Shown here piece by piece: positions 44,525 to 54,163 of a stretch of DNA of 64,000 nt. Position numbers and translations under genes: made by a program. The notes beneath the pieces were generated by a model that was not told the origin of the DNA, searched no databases, and saw only the letters and a program-made list of their open reading frames with translations. Positions within the stretch are counted from its first letter, which is position 1, and the number at the start of each line of letters is the position of its first letter. This stretch comes from Saprospiraceae bacterium (GTDB lineage: Bacteria > Bacteroidota > Bacteroidia > Chitinophagales > Saprospiraceae), in the NCBI GenBank assembly GCA_022448945.1, contig JAKVCV010000001.1, forward strand, positions 647,644-711,643, given 5' to 3'.

Positions 44525-47500
44525 ATGAGTCCGAGGATCTTAAGTGCTTTTGTTGTTATTGTTTTAATTAGTTTTTTTATGTGTCATTCTGATGTTCCAA
44601 GTCCTGATACATTGGCTCGACAGCAATTTGTTAGTGATTCTATAGCCAAAGAAAAACGCATCGCAAAACAAGTTGAAGAAAGTAGAAAAAAAGAAAATGA
44701 ATGGGTTAATAGTCGGATTGACAGTATGTCTAAAGATGAAAAGCTTGGACAACTATTTATGGTTGGAGCATATCCGCCAAAAGGAGCTAGCGATGAAAAA
44801 AGGATTTATAATTGTATTGACAGTCATAAAATTGGTGGTGTTATCTTTTTTAGAGGTCATGAGGATAGAATTGCTTCTTTAACAAATAAATTTCAAGCAA
44901 GATCAAAGTTCCCAATGATGATGGCTATGGATGCTGAATGGGGAACCAATATGAGGGTATCTGCTTCTGTTAAATTTCCACGCCAACTTATGATGGGCGC
45001 AATTCAGAACAATGCTTTGATTTATGAATTTGGTGTTGCGGTAGCCCAAGAATGTAAAGCTATGGGAATTCATATTAATTTTGCACCTGTGGTTGATGTA
45101 AATAATAACCCAGCAAATCCCGTAATAGGAGATAGGTCTTTTGGAGAAAACCGTAAAAATGTCACTGCTAAATCATTCCAGTATATACAGGGGTTACAGG
45201 ATAATGGCATCATGGCTTGTGCAAAACACTTCCCAGGTCACGGTGATACTGATGTGGATTCCCACAAAGACCTCCCGGTAATTAATCATAATCTTGAACG
45301 TCTTGATAGTGTGGAATTGTATCCATTTAAAAATTTATCTCAGCATGGTGTAAAAAGTGTAATGGTTGCTCATTTGCATATTCCGGCTTTAGACTCTACT
45401 CAAAATTTACCTATAACACTCTCTAAACCTGCTGTTACAGGATTATTAAAAAATAAATTAGGATTTAAAGGTCTTGTCTTTACTGATGCATTAAGTATGA
45501 AAGGTGTTACAAAACATTTTAAAGAAGGGGAAGTAGATTTAAAAGCATTATTAGCGGGAAATGATATCTTGTTGATGACACAAGATATACCTAAAGCCAA
45601 AAAGAAAATTTATGAAGCTCTTGATAGTAATTGGATAACTTGGGAAGAAATCAATTTTCGTGTACGGAAAATATTACATGCTAAATACAAGATGGGTTTA
45701 AATGAATATAAGGCTGTTGATCCTGTTAATGTTGTAAGTCGTCTTAATATTCACGATAATACTGCTCTCAAACAAGAACTTGTAAAGAATGCAATTACAC
45801 TTATTGATGATTCCTCAATTTTACCTTTGGAAAAAAAATCAGTTGCTTGTATTAGTGTCGGAACTGCAAATGTTGAAAATCCATTTCAAGAAGAATTATC
45901 CAGATATGGTGTAAAGGATTTTTATTGTTCAAGAAATATGGTTTCTCAAGGTAGATTGAAAAATTTGGCGAAGAAGGATGTTGTAATTGTAGCAGTACAT
46001 AATCTAAATAGAAGTATCAACAAAAATTTTGGAATTTCTTCGGGGATTGAAAAATTTGTAAAGGCTTTAAGTGCTAAAACTAAAGTACTGCTAGTAGCTT
46101 TTGGAACACCTTATTCACTTAAAAATTTTCCTACAGCTCAGGCAGCTGTAGTCGCTTATAATGCTGAAACTCTAACTCAAAAATTAACTGCCAGGGCTAT
46201 TGCAGGTGCATTATCTTTCAGAGGGCGCCTTCCAGTCACTGCTTCTTCAAAATTCAGATACGGGATGGGAAAAGATACAGAAGTCCAAAAGATGATCTAT
46301 GCATCAAGCCCAGAAGAAACGGGTTTAGATTCAAAAATTTTAGCTAGAATTGACGATATCGCAGCAGAGATGATTCGTTCAGAAGCCGCACCTGGTTGTC
46401 AGGTGCTTATAGCTAAGGATGGTAAAATTGCCTACCATAGAACATTTGGGCATTATACTTACCAAAAGAAAAAACGTGTAAAATTAGATAATGTATATGA
46501 TATTGCTTCTGTTACTAAAGTTGCTGCAACTACAATTTCTATTATGCGCTTAGTCGATGAAGGTTTGTTGGATATTAATCAGCCGCTTAGTTTTTATTTG
46601 CCCGAATTAAGAGGGACCAATAAATCTAGAATAACAATAAAGGATATTTTGTTGCATCGAGCAGGTCTTAAACCATGGATTCCTTTTTATATAAAAACGC
46701 TTGATAATATGCGCAAGCCTATTATGGGGCGTTATTATGCTACTGAGGAAAGTGAAGATTATTCTATTCGAATTGCTGAAAACTTATATTTTGCAAAATC
46801 AAAATTAGATTCTATTCTTTGGCAACCAATTTATGATCAGGAATTAAGGAATAGGAAAAATTATAAATATAGTGATCTGGGTTTTTATCTTTTTGCAAAA
46901 TTGATTAAAACGGTAACTGGTCTTCGTTTGGACGAATATGTTAATGAAACGTTTTATCGTCCCATGGGACTAACCAGTATGATGTTTAATCCTCTAAAAC
47001 ATGGCATTCCTAGAGAAGAAATAATCCCAACTGAAGATGACAATTATTTTCGTTATCAGATAATTCAAGGAGATGTACACGATATGGGTGCAGGAATGTT
47101 GGATGGGGTGTCAGGTCATGCTGGTTTATTCTCCAATGCTCAGGATCTTGCTATCATTTTTCAAATGTTAATTAATGGTGGCGAATATGGAGGCAAACGA
47201 TATCTTCAGGAAAAAACTGTTAAAAAATTTACTTCTAAAATAAGAGACGATTCAAGAAGAGGAATAGGCTTTGATAGGAAGGAAGATAGTCCTGAACCTA
47301 ATACCTCTATAAATGTTGCATATCAGGCTTCTGCTCTTACTTTTGGTCACCAAGGTTTCACAGGTATAGGTGCTTGGGGAGACCCTGCAAATAATATAGT
47401 ATATTTGTTTTTGTCAAATAGAACATTCCCTTCTGGATTAAATATGACTCTGATAAAAAAAGATATCCGTTCAAGAATACAAGAGGTAGTGTATGAGGCA

Positions 47501-47548
47501 ATTATTCCTGAAAAAAACAACCTGAATGAGGATAAAAAAATGGAATAA
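44525..47548 (+). CDS. GH3 beta-N-acetylhexosaminidase fused to a serine beta-lactamase-like hydrolase
   Basis: 1007 residues from the ATG at 44525 (a TTG 15 bp upstream is open). A hydrophobic start ends FFMC, so it is either a lipoprotein or a signal-peptide protein. The first ~570 residues are glycoside hydrolase family 3, NagZ-like: DKLGQLFMVGAYPP (reading EKLGQLFMVGA here), ACAKHFPGHGDTDVDSHKDL with the catalytic His, and the nucleophile Asp in VFTDALSMKGV. The last ~400 are a class C-type beta-lactamase/esterase: SxxK in DIASVTKVAAT, Tyr in YKYSDLGFYLF, and FGHQGFTGIGAW. This two-enzyme fusion is known in Bacteroidota and fits peptidoglycan recycling or remodelling. It is the first gene of a likely operon with RidA and the dioxygenase, although their pathway is unrelated. 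Confidence 0.93.
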   Translation: MSPRILSAFVVIVLISFFMCHSDVPSPDTLARQQFVSDSIAKEKRIAKQVEESRKKENEWVNSRIDSMSKDEKLGQLFMVGAYPPKGASDEKRIYNCIDSHKIGGVIFFRGHEDRIASLTNKFQARSKFPMMMAMDAEWGTNMRVSASVKFPRQLMMGAIQNNALIYEFGVAVAQECKAMGIHINFAPVVDVNNNPANPVIGDRSFGENRKNVTAKSFQYIQGLQDNGIMACAKHFPGHGDTDVDSHKDLPVINHNLERLDSVELYPFKNLSQHGVKSVMVAHLHIPALDSTQNLPITLSKPAVTGLLKNKLGFKGLVFTDALSMKGVTKHFKEGEVDLKALLAGNDILLMTQDIPKAKKKIYEALDSNWITWEEINFRVRKILHAKYKMGLNEYKAVDPVNVVSRLNIHDNTALKQELVKNAITLIDDSSILPLEKKSVACISVGTANVENPFQEELSRYGVKDFYCSRNMVSQGRLKNLAKKDVVIVAVHNLNRSINKNFGISSGIEKFVKALSAKTKVLLVAFGTPYSLKNFPTAQAAVVAYNAETLTQKLTARAIAGALSFRGRLPVTASSKFRYGMGKDTEVQKMIYASSPEETGLDSKILARIDDIAAEMIRSEAAPGCQVLIAKDGKIAYHRTFGHYTYQKKKRVKLDNVYDIASVTKVAATTISIMRLVDEGLLDINQPLSFYLPELRGTNKSRITIKDILLHRAGLKPWIPFYIKTLDNMRKPIMGRYYATEESEDYSIRIAENLYFAKSKLDSILWQPIYDQELRNRKNYKYSDLGFYLFAKLIKTVTGLRLDEYVNETFYRPMGLTSMMFNPLKHGIPREEIIPTEDDNYFRYQIIQGDVHDMGAGMLDGVSGHAGLFSNAQDLAIIFQMLINGGEYGGKRYLQEKTVKKFTSKIRDDSRRGIGFDRKEDSPEPNTSINVAYQASALTFGHQGFTGIGAWGDPANNIVYLFLSNRTFPSGLNMTLIKKDIRSRIQEVVYEAIIPEKNNLNEDKKME

Positions 47549-47592
47549 TATATATTAGTTTTTTCTTTTTAAATGTTTTAAAAATTAAAATA

Positions 47593-48015
47593 ATGGTACA
47601 TAATGAGGAATTGTTAAATTCAGACCGTGCTCCTAAAGCTGTAGGTTCTTATCCACATGCACGTAAAGTTGGAAACCTGCTTTTTTTGTCAGGTGTAGGT
47701 CCCAGGAAATTAGGTTCAAAAGAAATTCCCGGTGTAGAACTAGATGAGAATGGAAACATTATATCTTATGACATTGAATTGCAATGTCGTGCTGTTTTTG
47801 ACAATATTCGTTATATTGTTGAGGATTGTGGTTCAAGTTGGGAAAATATTGTAGATGTTACAGTTTTCCTAACAAATATGAAGGATGATTTCCCTGTTTA
47901 TAATAAATTGTATGCTGAATACTTTAAAGATAATCAGCCATGTAGAACTACTTGTGAAATTAATTGTTTGCCAACACCTATAGCAATTGAACTCAAGGTT
48001 TTAGCTACTATTTGA
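47593..48015 (+). CDS. RidA-family deaminase, probable 2-aminomuconate deaminase
   Basis: 140 residues of the RidA/YjgF fold. SDRAPKAVGSYPHARKVGNL is the usual start, and the conserved Arg that binds a carboxylate is in PCRTTCEINCLP. The central GSKEIPGVELDENG loop is longer than in plain RidA. That form and the neighbouring 3-hydroxyanthranilate dioxygenase point to 2-aminomuconate deaminase, which converts 2-aminomuconate to 4-oxalocrotonate in the kynurenine degradation route. RidA proper (imine deaminase) is the alternative. It is 44 bp after the GH3 fusion and 72 bp before the dioxygenase, all on the plus strand. Fold certain; specific activity inferred from context. Confidence 0.8.
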   Translation: MVHNEELLNSDRAPKAVGSYPHARKVGNLLFLSGVGPRKLGSKEIPGVELDENGNIISYDIELQCRAVFDNIRYIVEDCGSSWENIVDVTVFLTNMKDDFPVYNKLYAEYFKDNQPCRTTCEINCLPTPIAIELKVLATI

Positions 48016-48087
48016 AACTATATTTCAAAACAATATTACTTTTTATAGATAAAATATATAATTTATAGTACATAATTTAATATCAAT

Positions 48088-48612
48088 ATGAAAGCATTTA
48101 ATGTAGTTAACCTGATGAATTGGGTAGAAGAAAATAAAGATCATCTTAAACCTCCAGTATGTAACAAAGAAGTTTTTCCTGGAAGTGAATACATTGTTAT
48201 GGTTGTTGGCGGTCCTAACATTAGGAAAGATTATCACTATAACGAGACTCCTGAATTTTTTATGCAATTGAAAGGGGATATGGTCCTAAGAATCATTGAT
48301 AATGGTAAGCCTAAAGATATTTCAATTAAAGAAGGTGAAATATTTGTTTTGCCTGCTAAAACTCCACATTCACCACAGCGTTTTGAAAACACTGTTGGTT
48401 TAGTTATTGAACATGTAAGGGATGTTGAAGAACATACAGATGGTTTTCAATGGTATTGTGATAATTGTAATAACATGCTTCATCAAGATTATTTTAAATT
48501 AACGAATATTGAAAAGCAATTGCCTGAAACTTTTAATAAGTTTAATAAAAATGATGATTTGCATAAATGCAAAAAATGTGGTGATGTTTTACAAATTCCT
48601 AATAACAAATAG
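48088..48612 (+). CDS. nbaC: 3-hydroxyanthranilate 3,4-dioxygenase
   Basis: 174 residues, a cupin ring-cleaving enzyme converting 3-hydroxyanthranilate to 2-amino-3-carboxymuconate semialdehyde in the kynurenine pathway. Iron ligands are visible as His and Glu in DYHYNETPEFF and His in PAKTPHSPQRF; VVGGPNIRKDYH contains the substrate-binding Arg. The C-terminus has the second metal site of bacterial members, CDNC and CKKC, a rubredoxin-like Cys4 motif. The product feeds either catabolism (with the RidA-type enzyme beside it) or quinolinate and NAD synthesis. Other pathway genes (kynureninase, kynurenine monooxygenase, ACMS decarboxylase) are not in the window. Confident. Confidence 0.94.
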   Translation: MKAFNVVNLMNWVEENKDHLKPPVCNKEVFPGSEYIVMVVGGPNIRKDYHYNETPEFFMQLKGDMVLRIIDNGKPKDISIKEGEIFVLPAKTPHSPQRFENTVGLVIEHVRDVEEHTDGFQWYCDNCNNMLHQDYFKLTNIEKQLPETFNKFNKNDDLHKCKKCGDVLQIPNNK

Positions 48613-48678
48613 TTGAAAATATATTCTGAATTTGTAATTACTATAGATCTGCTTTTAGGTTGCCTTCTAATCGTTTGC

Positions 48679-49920
48679 TCACAAGGAACGGACCGCTTCT
48701 GATGGGTTTAATTTCAAAGCTCTTCTGGCAGGAAAAAGAGAGGATAAAAAGGCTACAATTAAAGTTAATAAGGTAATATTTATATATAGATTTTTGGGTA
48801 AAAAAGGGAAAACAAAAGCCCCTATGCCAAGGCTTCCTAAACCCTCTTCAACTACCGAAAGATTAATCCCATTATTACTAAAATAAGTTATCGTCAAATA
48901 AGCAGATAACATACCTATAGGTGTAGCTATCACAACTATGAAGAGCGTTTCAAAAGCAATCATAGAAAATAAATTTTTCTTGTTCATACCAATTGACATC
49001 AACATTCCTATTTCTTTTTTTCTTTCAAGTACAGCCATTAACATTGTATTTATAATGCTGAATGATAGAGCGAGTAAAATGATTAACATAAAAATGTAAA
49101 CTACGTTACTCATCATTTCTTGAGCATAACCAAGTTCAGGAGAAATTTCTACCCAGGTCTGACATAGATCTTTTTTTAGTATTTTATGAAGTTCTTTTGA
49201 AATAGATTCAGCATAATCTATGCTATTACAAAGTGCAACTATTTCGTGAGTTGCAGTACCAATTCCAAGATGTTGAGTTAACGCTTTTTTGTGAACAAAT
49301 ATATTCGAATCATCAAAAACTGAACTACCTGTTTTATAGATCCCTCTAACTTTGAATTGAATGGAAATAATGTTTTTATCAATATCCTGAAAAGTAATAA
49401 GCAATTTAGACTTTAACTTAAGTTTTAATTTTTTTGCTAACCTTTGTCCAATGACGATGCTATTTTTTTTGCCTTGAGTAAAGTATTCTCCTTCAACTAT
49501 TTTATTCGAAATATTCGTGACTTTTTTTTCCTCATTAGGGTCTATTCCTAATATGTTAACCCCTTGATTTCCACCTGAAGAAGCTGCCATTCCAGTCGAG
49601 CTTACTCTTTTTGAAAAAGCTTTTATTCTTGAATCTTTTTCCAGAAATTTTATTGCTTCATCAACTTCTTGTAAACTGTATTTTAATTTCGGATTTTCTA
49701 GATATTTAGGGTTGTGAATTTGAATATGAGAAAGATATGAATTTACAGCACCATTCATTCTTTGTTCATTTAAACCAAGAACCAATGACATTACAAATAA
49801 ACCTCCCCAAAGTCCCAATGCTATTGCAGAAATTACAATTGTACTGCGCAGTTTGTTCCGCCAGACATTTCTCCATGCTATTTTTATAATTATATTTATT
49901 TCCTGCAATTTTTGATTCAT
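48679..49920 (-). CDS. ABC transporter permease, FtsX/LolE-like (second of a pair)
   Basis: 413 residues. An N-terminal membrane helix preceded by IAWRNVWRNKLRSTIVISAI, a large periplasmic domain (about 50-270) and three C-terminal helices give the MacB/FtsX topology. The IGMLMSIGMNKKNLFSMIAFE coupling helix and the final SSLFPARRALKLNPSEAVRSL are family marks. The start codon overlaps the stop of the preceding permease gene by 4 bp, so the two are translationally coupled and probably make a heterodimer. No ATP-binding subunit is next to them. Lipoprotein release (Lol) or another envelope export is possible. Confidence 0.88.
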   Translation of the reverse strand: MNQKLQEINIIIKIAWRNVWRNKLRSTIVISAIALGLWGGLFVMSLVLGLNEQRMNGAVNSYLSHIQIHNPKYLENPKLKYSLQEVDEAIKFLEKDSRIKAFSKRVSSTGMAASSGGNQGVNILGIDPNEEKKVTNISNKIVEGEYFTQGKKNSIVIGQRLAKKLKLKLKSKLLITFQDIDKNIISIQFKVRGIYKTGSSVFDDSNIFVHKKALTQHLGIGTATHEIVALCNSIDYAESISKELHKILKKDLCQTWVEISPELGYAQEMMSNVVYIFMLIILLALSFSIINTMLMAVLERKKEIGMLMSIGMNKKNLFSMIAFETLFIVVIATPIGMLSAYLTITYFSNNGINLSVVEEGLGSLGIGAFVFPFLPKNLYINITLLTLIVAFLSSLFPARRALKLNPSEAVRSL

Positions 49921-51131
49921 CTTTTCATTGATTTAACAGGGTCCATTTTAAGTATATACCAAGATGGATATAAAGCAATTATTATACTAATTAAAAATAT
50001 AATCAAACCATGCGTGATTGGGATTGAAAAATCAATAGATAGGGGAATTACTGGATCAAAACCAAAATTTTCCATTGTATCTGCATAATCACCGCTTAAA
50101 ATGATAGGGTTTTGATGGAAGTAAAAAGCAATAGGCATTACTAGGATTGTTCCAGAAAATATACCAATTAAAGAAAGCATAATAGTTTCTATGATCATTG
50201 TAATAGCAAGTTTAGATTTTTTCATTCCAATGGAAATAAGTACCCCAAATTCATAGGTTCTTTCTTGTGTCATCATTAAAACGGTACCAAAAATTCCAAA
50301 GGTAATGATCATATAGAGGATAAAAATCATAATTAGTCCACCTACGCTATCAGCTTGAATTGTTTGTTCTAGCTCAGGTATCATTTCACGCCAGGTCATA
50401 ACTTCGTAATCTGTTCCAAGGTTTGATTGTAAGTCTGAACTTAGAATTTCTTCATCAGTTATATCTTTTTTGTCAATAATTAGGTGCGTCAATAGGTTGT
50501 CAGCACCAATATATTTTTGAGCAGTTTTTAGATTTAAAAAAACAGATATATTATTTAGTTTTGGATTTTTTAAGTTAACTATACCCGAAATAACATATTT
50601 CCCTGCAGCATTTGTTCCGTGGTATCCTTGACCAATGAGTACCATTGTATCGCCTAAGTCAACTTCAAAGATTTTAGCTATCCCTTTTGCAATAACTAAT
50701 TCATCATCGGTGCCTGTAAGCAGTTGACCACTTTTTAATCGGGTGCTCCAATCAACAAGCAAGTTTTCTTTATTCTGCATTATACCATTTACAATAACTC
50801 CCTGCGAAAGTTCTCTGTTTGAAGCAAGGGAGAATATCTGAAGACGTGGGATAATGTTTTTGACACCTTTAGTAGTGGTTATAGTTTGTAATAATTCAGT
50901 TTTTAACTCAAGCGAATTATCTACCTTTTGTTCTTCCCAATATCCTTTTTTATGAATTTGGACATAACCAGTATACGAACCAACTACATTATCAATCATA
51001 CTGCTATACATCCCCAGTTGCATTGAACGCATAAAAATAGCCAGAAAAACTGCAACAAAGATAGATGCAATAGTGATTAAACTCCGCCGTTTATTACGCC
51101 AGACATTTCTCCAGGCTAGTTTAAATAGCAT
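49917..51131 (-). CDS. ABC transporter permease, FtsX/LolC-like (first of a pair)
   Basis: 404 residues with the same layout as its partner: FKLAWRNVWRNKRRSLITIA before the first helix, a periplasmic domain, and three late helices with YEFGVLISIGMKKSKLAITM and the ending YPSWYILKMDPVKSMKR. The first ~25 residues of the two permeases are nearly alike, so they arose by duplication. The ATPase must be supplied from elsewhere. It starts after a 182-bp gap from the VWA gene on the same strand, with no strong promoter recognised. Confidence 0.88.
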   Translation of the reverse strand: MLFKLAWRNVWRNKRRSLITIASIFVAVFLAIFMRSMQLGMYSSMIDNVVGSYTGYVQIHKKGYWEEQKVDNSLELKTELLQTITTTKGVKNIIPRLQIFSLASNRELSQGVIVNGIMQNKENLLVDWSTRLKSGQLLTGTDDELVIAKGIAKIFEVDLGDTMVLIGQGYHGTNAAGKYVISGIVNLKNPKLNNISVFLNLKTAQKYIGADNLLTHLIIDKKDITDEEILSSDLQSNLGTDYEVMTWREMIPELEQTIQADSVGGLIMIFILYMIITFGIFGTVLMMTQERTYEFGVLISIGMKKSKLAITMIIETIMLSLIGIFSGTILVMPIAFYFHQNPIILSGDYADTMENFGFDPVIPLSIDFSIPITHGLIIFLISIIIALYPSWYILKMDPVKSMKR

Positions 51132-51313
51132 AATTATCTTTTTTATTTTATCATATTTACTATTTGAATTAATAGGTTTGGACTATAAATTCAAATGATT
51201 ACTAATTTCGAATAAAAGAATATCAATTATAGTAATATCGCGAGATTGTTAATATTTGACATAGCATCTTCATAAGATTTTATAATTTTTCGATGTTGTG
51301 TTAATTTGTATCA

Positions 51314-52621
51314 TTACGTCAATTGTGCTGTCATTTTTACTTTTCTTCCAGGAAGAAAGTTCCAAGTGTCATCATCTATTCCTTGGCTCGTAAGCATCCA
51401 AAGAATAGGCTTTCGTGAAGTAACTGTAGGAGCGGGAGCATAACCATCAGTAAAATATACCATAGCATCAGGAAAGTATTCTTCGTTAGAAAATCTGATA
51501 GGGGCGTTAAAATCAGTACCTCCTCTACCACTAATTAATTCGGGCGGTTTTCCTTTGTATTTATATTTGTTGTGAATAACTGTATCACATTCCACAACAA
51601 AAATTTCTGCACCCTGTTTCCATATAAAGTATAACTCTCCAAAAAATTCTCTGAGTTCATCATCATTGACAGATCCAGAGGTGTCAATAGCTACCAGAAT
51701 CTTTTGTTTACACTGTATTTTTATTCCAGGATTAGTGCCATAACGTTTGGAGGGTCTTCGAATGGTGTTTTTAAGACGGGTACGGCTACTGCTGGCAGTA
51801 AAAATACGTAGAATTCTACGCCAATTTATATTTGGTTTTAAAGTATCGATTAAAAGATTAATATATTGTTGTAATCCAGCAGGGAGTTTACCATAGTCTT
51901 TAGTTTTGATCCTTGATACTGAGTTGACAATAGATTCGTTAATTGCAGCTTCAATTATTTTTTGTTCTGCACTTGATAATTGTTCGAATTCATTCCAGAA
52001 TTTGTGTTGTTCAAGGTGTTCGTTCTCTTCATCCTCCATCAGGTTCTTTAAATGTTGTTGTGACGGATTTAGACCAGCAGCATTTTTATTGTCGCTATCT
52101 TGTTCATCTTCTTCTCCACTTCCATTTCCTTCGTTAGAATTATTTTGCATATCATCGAGCACATCTGAAAGTTGCTTATAGTAGTAATCTATACTTTCTC
52201 CTCTGGATAATTGAAATTCAGGAAAATCTTCCATTCTTATAGCATTTTCCGTTAATTGCTCTGAATTAATATATTGGTTAGCAGCTAGATCAGAAGCAAT
52301 TCCAAATAATTTTTTATTTCCAAACTCATTAAATCGTAATGAATGTTTGAATACTATATGTAGAATTTGATGTTTAATTGCACCATAGCGTAAGTCTTTT
52401 GTAGCAGTTTCATTCCCAGGTATATTTAATTCATTATCCCAATAATTCGGATTTACAATTAATTTAATCATTTGATTGCTGCTTAAAGTAGTAGCAATAG
52501 ATCTGGTTCTGTCAGAAACATCTTTTAGTATGCTGGTAAAGAAATGACCATAAAAGGTCTCTTTCAACATTAATTGGATACTTGTTTTGGCTACTTCGTC
52601 TAAAATGCGCTGATGACTCAT
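51314..52621 (-). CDS. DUF2201/VWA-like protein with HQxxH in place of HExxH
   Basis: 435 residues. The N-terminal part is the putative metallopeptidase domain of the DUF2201 family, but the zinc-binding motif reads IKHQILHIVFKH (His84, Gln85, His88), with Gln where the general base Glu is expected. The linker (155-200) is acidic and low in complexity (EEDEQDSDNKNAAG). The C-terminal VWA-like domain has an intact MIDAS start, AIDTSGSVNDDE (Asp313), and GRGGTDFNAPI. Family members are usually encoded beside a MoxR-type AAA ATPase; none is adjacent here. Neighbours are an FtsX permease pair and an amino acid decarboxylase on the same strand. Role unknown; it may act as a non-catalytic adaptor. 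Confidence 0.83.
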   Translation of the reverse strand: MSHQRILDEVAKTSIQLMLKETFYGHFFTSILKDVSDRTRSIATTLSSNQMIKLIVNPNYWDNELNIPGNETATKDLRYGAIKHQILHIVFKHSLRFNEFGNKKLFGIASDLAANQYINSEQLTENAIRMEDFPEFQLSRGESIDYYYKQLSDVLDDMQNNSNEGNGSGEEDEQDSDNKNAAGLNPSQQHLKNLMEDEENEHLEQHKFWNEFEQLSSAEQKIIEAAINESIVNSVSRIKTKDYGKLPAGLQQYINLLIDTLKPNINWRRILRIFTASSSRTRLKNTIRRPSKRYGTNPGIKIQCKQKILVAIDTSGSVNDDELREFFGELYFIWKQGAEIFVVECDTVIHNKYKYKGKPPELISGRGGTDFNAPIRFSNEEYFPDAMVYFTDGYAPAPTVTSRKPILWMLTSQGIDDDTWNFLPGRKVKMTAQLT

Positions 52622-52741
52622 ATTTATAGAGAACTTGAGAATAATGTTTTAACAATGTTTAAGATATAACAAAAGTGGAAAACAAAATTCTTTAGTTTTA
52701 AATTATAAATGTAAAATTAAAAGAAATTATGGTAAACCTGT

Positions 52742-54163
52742 TTAATGTAAAATAGTTTTTCTTGCCATTTCACTGATGAGTAACCATGATTCATAAACAT
52801 GATGTTCTTTTACATAGGTCTGTCCAATACATACACGCAGTGTATACTGATCATGAATCTTTGTATGGGTCAGGTATATTGAACCATCATTATTTAGGTT
52901 ATTCATTATTGTTTCGTTTAATCTTGAAAGTGCATCTTCATCATTTATATTACTGGGTTTGTATCTGAAGCAAACTAAATTTAATTTTGTAGGGATTAGT
53001 AATTCAAAATCGTCGGAATCTACTATCCATTCTGTAAATTGTTTTGCCAGTTTTATATGAAATCGAAGTTTTTCTTGAATGCCTTTAACTCCATAATTTC
53101 TGAGAACAAACCAAAGTTTCAAAGCCCTAAAACGACGACCTAATGGCACTCCCCAGTCTCTGTAATCATTCACTAGACCTCTACTTTTGGTCTTAAGATA
53201 TTCTGGTAGGACTTCAAAAGTTCTAATTAGTGCTTCTTTGTCTTTTATAAAATATACAGAACAATCAAAGTTTGTGAATAACCATTTATGGGCATTAAAA
53301 ACAAAACTATCTGCCCTTTCTATACCTCTTATCATCCATTGATATTCGGGTAACATTAATGCAGAACCAGCATATGCAGCATCAACATGAAGCCAAATAT
53401 TGTATTTAGAACAAATCAAACTAATTTCTTCAAGTGGGTCAATTGAAGTAGTACCAGTTGTGCCAATTGCAGCAATTACGCATATAGGTTTTTCTCCATT
53501 ATTAATGTCTTGTAAAATTGATTTTTCCAAATCAATTGGACACATAGACAGCCCTTTGTCAGTATTAACCTTTACAAGACTTTTACGACCTAAACCCATT
53601 ATTTTTACTGCTTTTTCTACAGATGAATGTGCTTCAGAAGAACAATAAACACGTAAGTTGTTTTTTTCTATGCCGTTATCGTTTATATTGTAATCACTTG
53701 ATTGTTCTCTTGCTGTTATTATGGCAGTAAGTGTAGCAGTAGAGGCAGTGTCTTGTATAACACCTTCAAAATCAAGAGGTATCCCAATTAATTCTTTTAT
53801 CCAATTCATTATGCGTTCTTCCAGTTCTGCAGCTGCTGGTGAAGTATCCCAAATCATACATTGTGACCCAAGTGTCGCAGTTAACATCTCACCTAATATA
53901 GATGGGAAGGAGGTGTTAGCAGGAAAGTAAGCAAGAAATTTAGGATGTTGCCAATGTGTTATTCCGGGTATAATTATTTCTTTAAAGTCTTTGAAAATAG
54001 TTTCCATATCTTCTCCTTCTTGAGGAGCATGTACAGGTAACTGATTATATATTTCTTTTGGTTTGACCTGAGATTTTACTGGGTATTGCTCAACTTGTTC
54101 AAAATAATCGGCCATCCAATCTACCAGTTCATGTGCATGCTTTCTAAAATCTTTTGAATCCAT
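52742..54163 (-). CDS. Pyridoxal-phosphate aromatic-L-amino-acid decarboxylase
   Basis: 473 residues, a group II decarboxylase of the DOPA/tryptophan/tyrosine decarboxylase branch. Marks in order: HWQHPKFLAYFPANTSFPS, the cofactor-contacting YCSSEAHSSVEKA, HVDAAYAGSALMLPE (Asp for the pyridine nitrogen, His for ring stacking), and the Schiff-base lysine in FNAHKWLFTNFDCS. It would release CO2 to give tryptamine, phenylethylamine or dopamine-type amines. A link to the tryptophan (kynurenine) genes 4 kb away is possible but they face the other way and are separated by permeases. Family certain, substrate not. Confidence 0.92.
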   Translation of the reverse strand: MDSKDFRKHAHELVDWMADYFEQVEQYPVKSQVKPKEIYNQLPVHAPQEGEDMETIFKDFKEIIIPGITHWQHPKFLAYFPANTSFPSILGEMLTATLGSQCMIWDTSPAAAELEERIMNWIKELIGIPLDFEGVIQDTASTATLTAIITAREQSSDYNINDNGIEKNNLRVYCSSEAHSSVEKAVKIMGLGRKSLVKVNTDKGLSMCPIDLEKSILQDINNGEKPICVIAAIGTTGTTSIDPLEEISLICSKYNIWLHVDAAYAGSALMLPEYQWMIRGIERADSFVFNAHKWLFTNFDCSVYFIKDKEALIRTFEVLPEYLKTKSRGLVNDYRDWGVPLGRRFRALKLWFVLRNYGVKGIQEKLRFHIKLAKQFTEWIVDSDDFELLIPTKLNLVCFRYKPSNINDEDALSRLNETIMNNLNNDGSIYLTHTKIHDQYTLRVCIGQTYVKEHHVYESWLLISEMARKTILH

